Assembly (NCBI GenBank): GCA_021774995.1
Contig: JAJFIM010000090.1
Location: forward strand, 1-5,868
Direction: 5' to 3'
DNA from: Alphaproteobacteria bacterium
GTDB taxonomy: Bacteria > Pseudomonadota > Alphaproteobacteria > SMXP01
Length of the DNA stretch: 5,868 nt
Positions 5,817-5,868 of this stretch are shown one piece after another (positions within the stretch are counted from its first letter, which is position 1; every line of letters begins with the position of its first letter). The notes beneath the pieces are model-generated. The model made no database searches, had not been told where the DNA came from, and saw nothing but the letters and a program-made list of their open reading frames with translations. Made by a program: the position numbers and the translations under genes.

Positions 5817-5841
5817 AACCCTAGAGAGGTGAAGACCCGCT

Positions 5842-5868
5842 ATGCCGATACCCATCCTCATGCCAGCA
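5842..5868 (+). CDS. pdhC: Start of dihydrolipoamide acetyltransferase (PDH E2), partial
   Basis: Nine codons, reading MPIPILMPA, run to the window edge. This matches the first strand of a lipoyl domain, as at the start of PdhB (VLMPALSPTMEEG), and is the usual opening of alphaproteobacterial PdhC. E2 forms the core of the PDH complex and transfers the acetyl group from the lipoyl arm to CoA. AGGTGA at 5827-5832 is a good Shine-Dalgarno sequence, 9 bp before the ATG. The position downstream of pdhAB supports the call, although only a few residues are visible. Confidence 0.8.

Overview
The window looks like a core chromosomal segment of an alphaproteobacterium of medium GC content. The evidence is the gene order (kdsA end, rpmF, eno, ftsB, pdhA, pdhB, one unknown gene, pdhC start), the E1-beta subunit with its own lipoyl domain, the Lys/Ala-rich N-terminal extension of PdhA, a cysteine-free L32 and a Caulobacter-type promoter. 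KdsA implies a Gram-negative envelope with Kdo-containing lipopolysaccharide. I cannot assign an order or genus.

Layout, all on the + strand. Positions 1-93 are the C-terminal end of kdsA (Kdo-8-phosphate synthase). Positions 94-189 hold a good candidate promoter. Then come rpmF (190-372) and eno (384-1661), 11 bp apart and probably co-transcribed. The 125 bp eno-ftsB gap carries a perfect TTAA-N7-TTAA box, the known CtrA half-site arrangement, and two GANTC sites. ftsB (1787-2089) is followed by a 253 bp gap with a perfect TATAAT box, a tandem 7-bp repeat and two overlapping inverted repeats in the presumed pdhA leader. pdhA (2343-3401) and pdhB (3425-4837) encode the pyruvate dehydrogenase E1 subunits. 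An unrecognised AT-richer gene (4893-5816) follows, and the first nine codons of pdhC (E2) close the window at 5842.

Enolase makes phosphoenolpyruvate, which feeds pyruvate formation and is also a KdsA substrate. The pdh genes oxidise pyruvate to acetyl-CoA. FtsB belongs to the division machinery and L32 to the ribosome, so the block combines carbon metabolism, envelope, division and translation genes.

The least ordinary feature is the 307-residue gene between pdhB and pdhC. It predicts a two-helix N-terminal membrane hairpin and a cytoplasmic domain whose C-terminal half resembles a divergent GNAT (acyl-CoA N-acyltransferase) fold. It lies inside the operon that generates acetyl-CoA. The GNAT reading comes from pattern recognition only and needs a profile or structure search.
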